Position numbers and translations under genes: made by a program. Below, piece after piece: positions 6,244-6,292 of a stretch of 6,292 bases of DNA. Source of the DNA: Hyphomicrobiales bacterium (GTDB lineage Bacteria; Pseudomonadota; Alphaproteobacteria; Rhizobiales; Aestuariivirgaceae); NCBI GenBank assembly GCA_023266715.1, contig JAHFPK010000026.1, forward strand, positions 10,580 through 16,871, written 5' to 3'. The notes beneath the pieces were generated by a model, which did no database searches, was not told where the DNA came from, and saw only the letters and a list, made by a program, of their open reading frames with translations. How positions within the stretch are numbered: the stretch's first letter is position 1; every line of letters starts with the position of its first letter.

Positions 6244-6292
6244 CAAAGTTTTATTCCATCACGGACCCCATCAAGTATGAGGGACCGGACTC
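6240..6292 (+). CDS. xylA: xylose isomerase, N-terminal fragment (cut by window end)
   Basis: Only 17 full codons are present: MTKFYSITDPIKYEGPD, followed by the first two bases of a Ser codon. The IKYEGPDS segment is the conserved N-terminus of class II xylose isomerases (compare RVRYEG in E. coli XylA, which precedes the SxNPLAFRHY block). The enzyme converts D-xylose to D-xylulose, the substrate of the upstream xylB product. The ATG overlaps the xylB stop as ATGA, a typical operon junction. No catalytic residue is visible in this fragment, so the call rests on the N-terminal motif and gene order. Confidence 0.86.
   Translation, partial: MTKFYSITDPIKYEGPD

Overview
The window looks like chromosomal sequence from an alphaproteobacterium, probably of the Hyphomicrobiales (Rhizobiales) type. 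I infer this from moderately GC-rich, tightly packed sugar-catabolic operons and from the flavour of the proteins (a LacI regulator with a VDRVLNGR recognition helix beside xylB, and xylulokinase with SGQQHG). Genus cannot be told from the sequence alone. The window is almost entirely coding, with no RNA genes, mobile elements, CRISPR arrays or large repeats visible.

Left half, minus strand (1-2588): a three-gene gluconate operon transcribed right to left, idnO/gno (gluconate 5-dehydrogenase, SDR), then gntK (gluconokinase), then gnd (6-phosphogluconate dehydrogenase), which runs off the left edge. The genes are separated by 1 nt (idnO-gntK) and overlap by 14 nt (gntK-gnd), so they are very likely co-transcribed and translationally coupled. 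The route is 5-keto-D-gluconate to D-gluconate to 6-phosphogluconate to ribulose 5-phosphate plus CO2 and reduced cofactor.

Middle (2589-2750): a divergent intergenic region of about 160 bp that must hold the promoters for both directions. It contains a CG-centred imperfect palindrome of LacI-family operator style.

Right half, plus strand (2751-6292): a gluconolactonase/SMP-30 family lactonase, then after a 62 bp gap with a second, stronger CG-centred palindrome and a TTGACA box, a LacI-family regulator, xylulokinase (xylB), and the first 17 codons of xylose isomerase (xylA, overlapping xylB by 4 nt). The regulator-xylB-xylA run is a standard isomerase-pathway xylose operon: xylose to xylulose to xylulose 5-phosphate.

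Together the two arms feed aldonic acid/lactone substrates and xylose into the pentose phosphate pool (ribulose 5-phosphate and xylulose 5-phosphate). All proteins belong to well-known families and I see no evidence of a previously undescribed system. The points worth checking are the two operator-like palindromes, the lactonase's true substrate and regulon, and an overlapping 8-codon ORF at the regulator's start.
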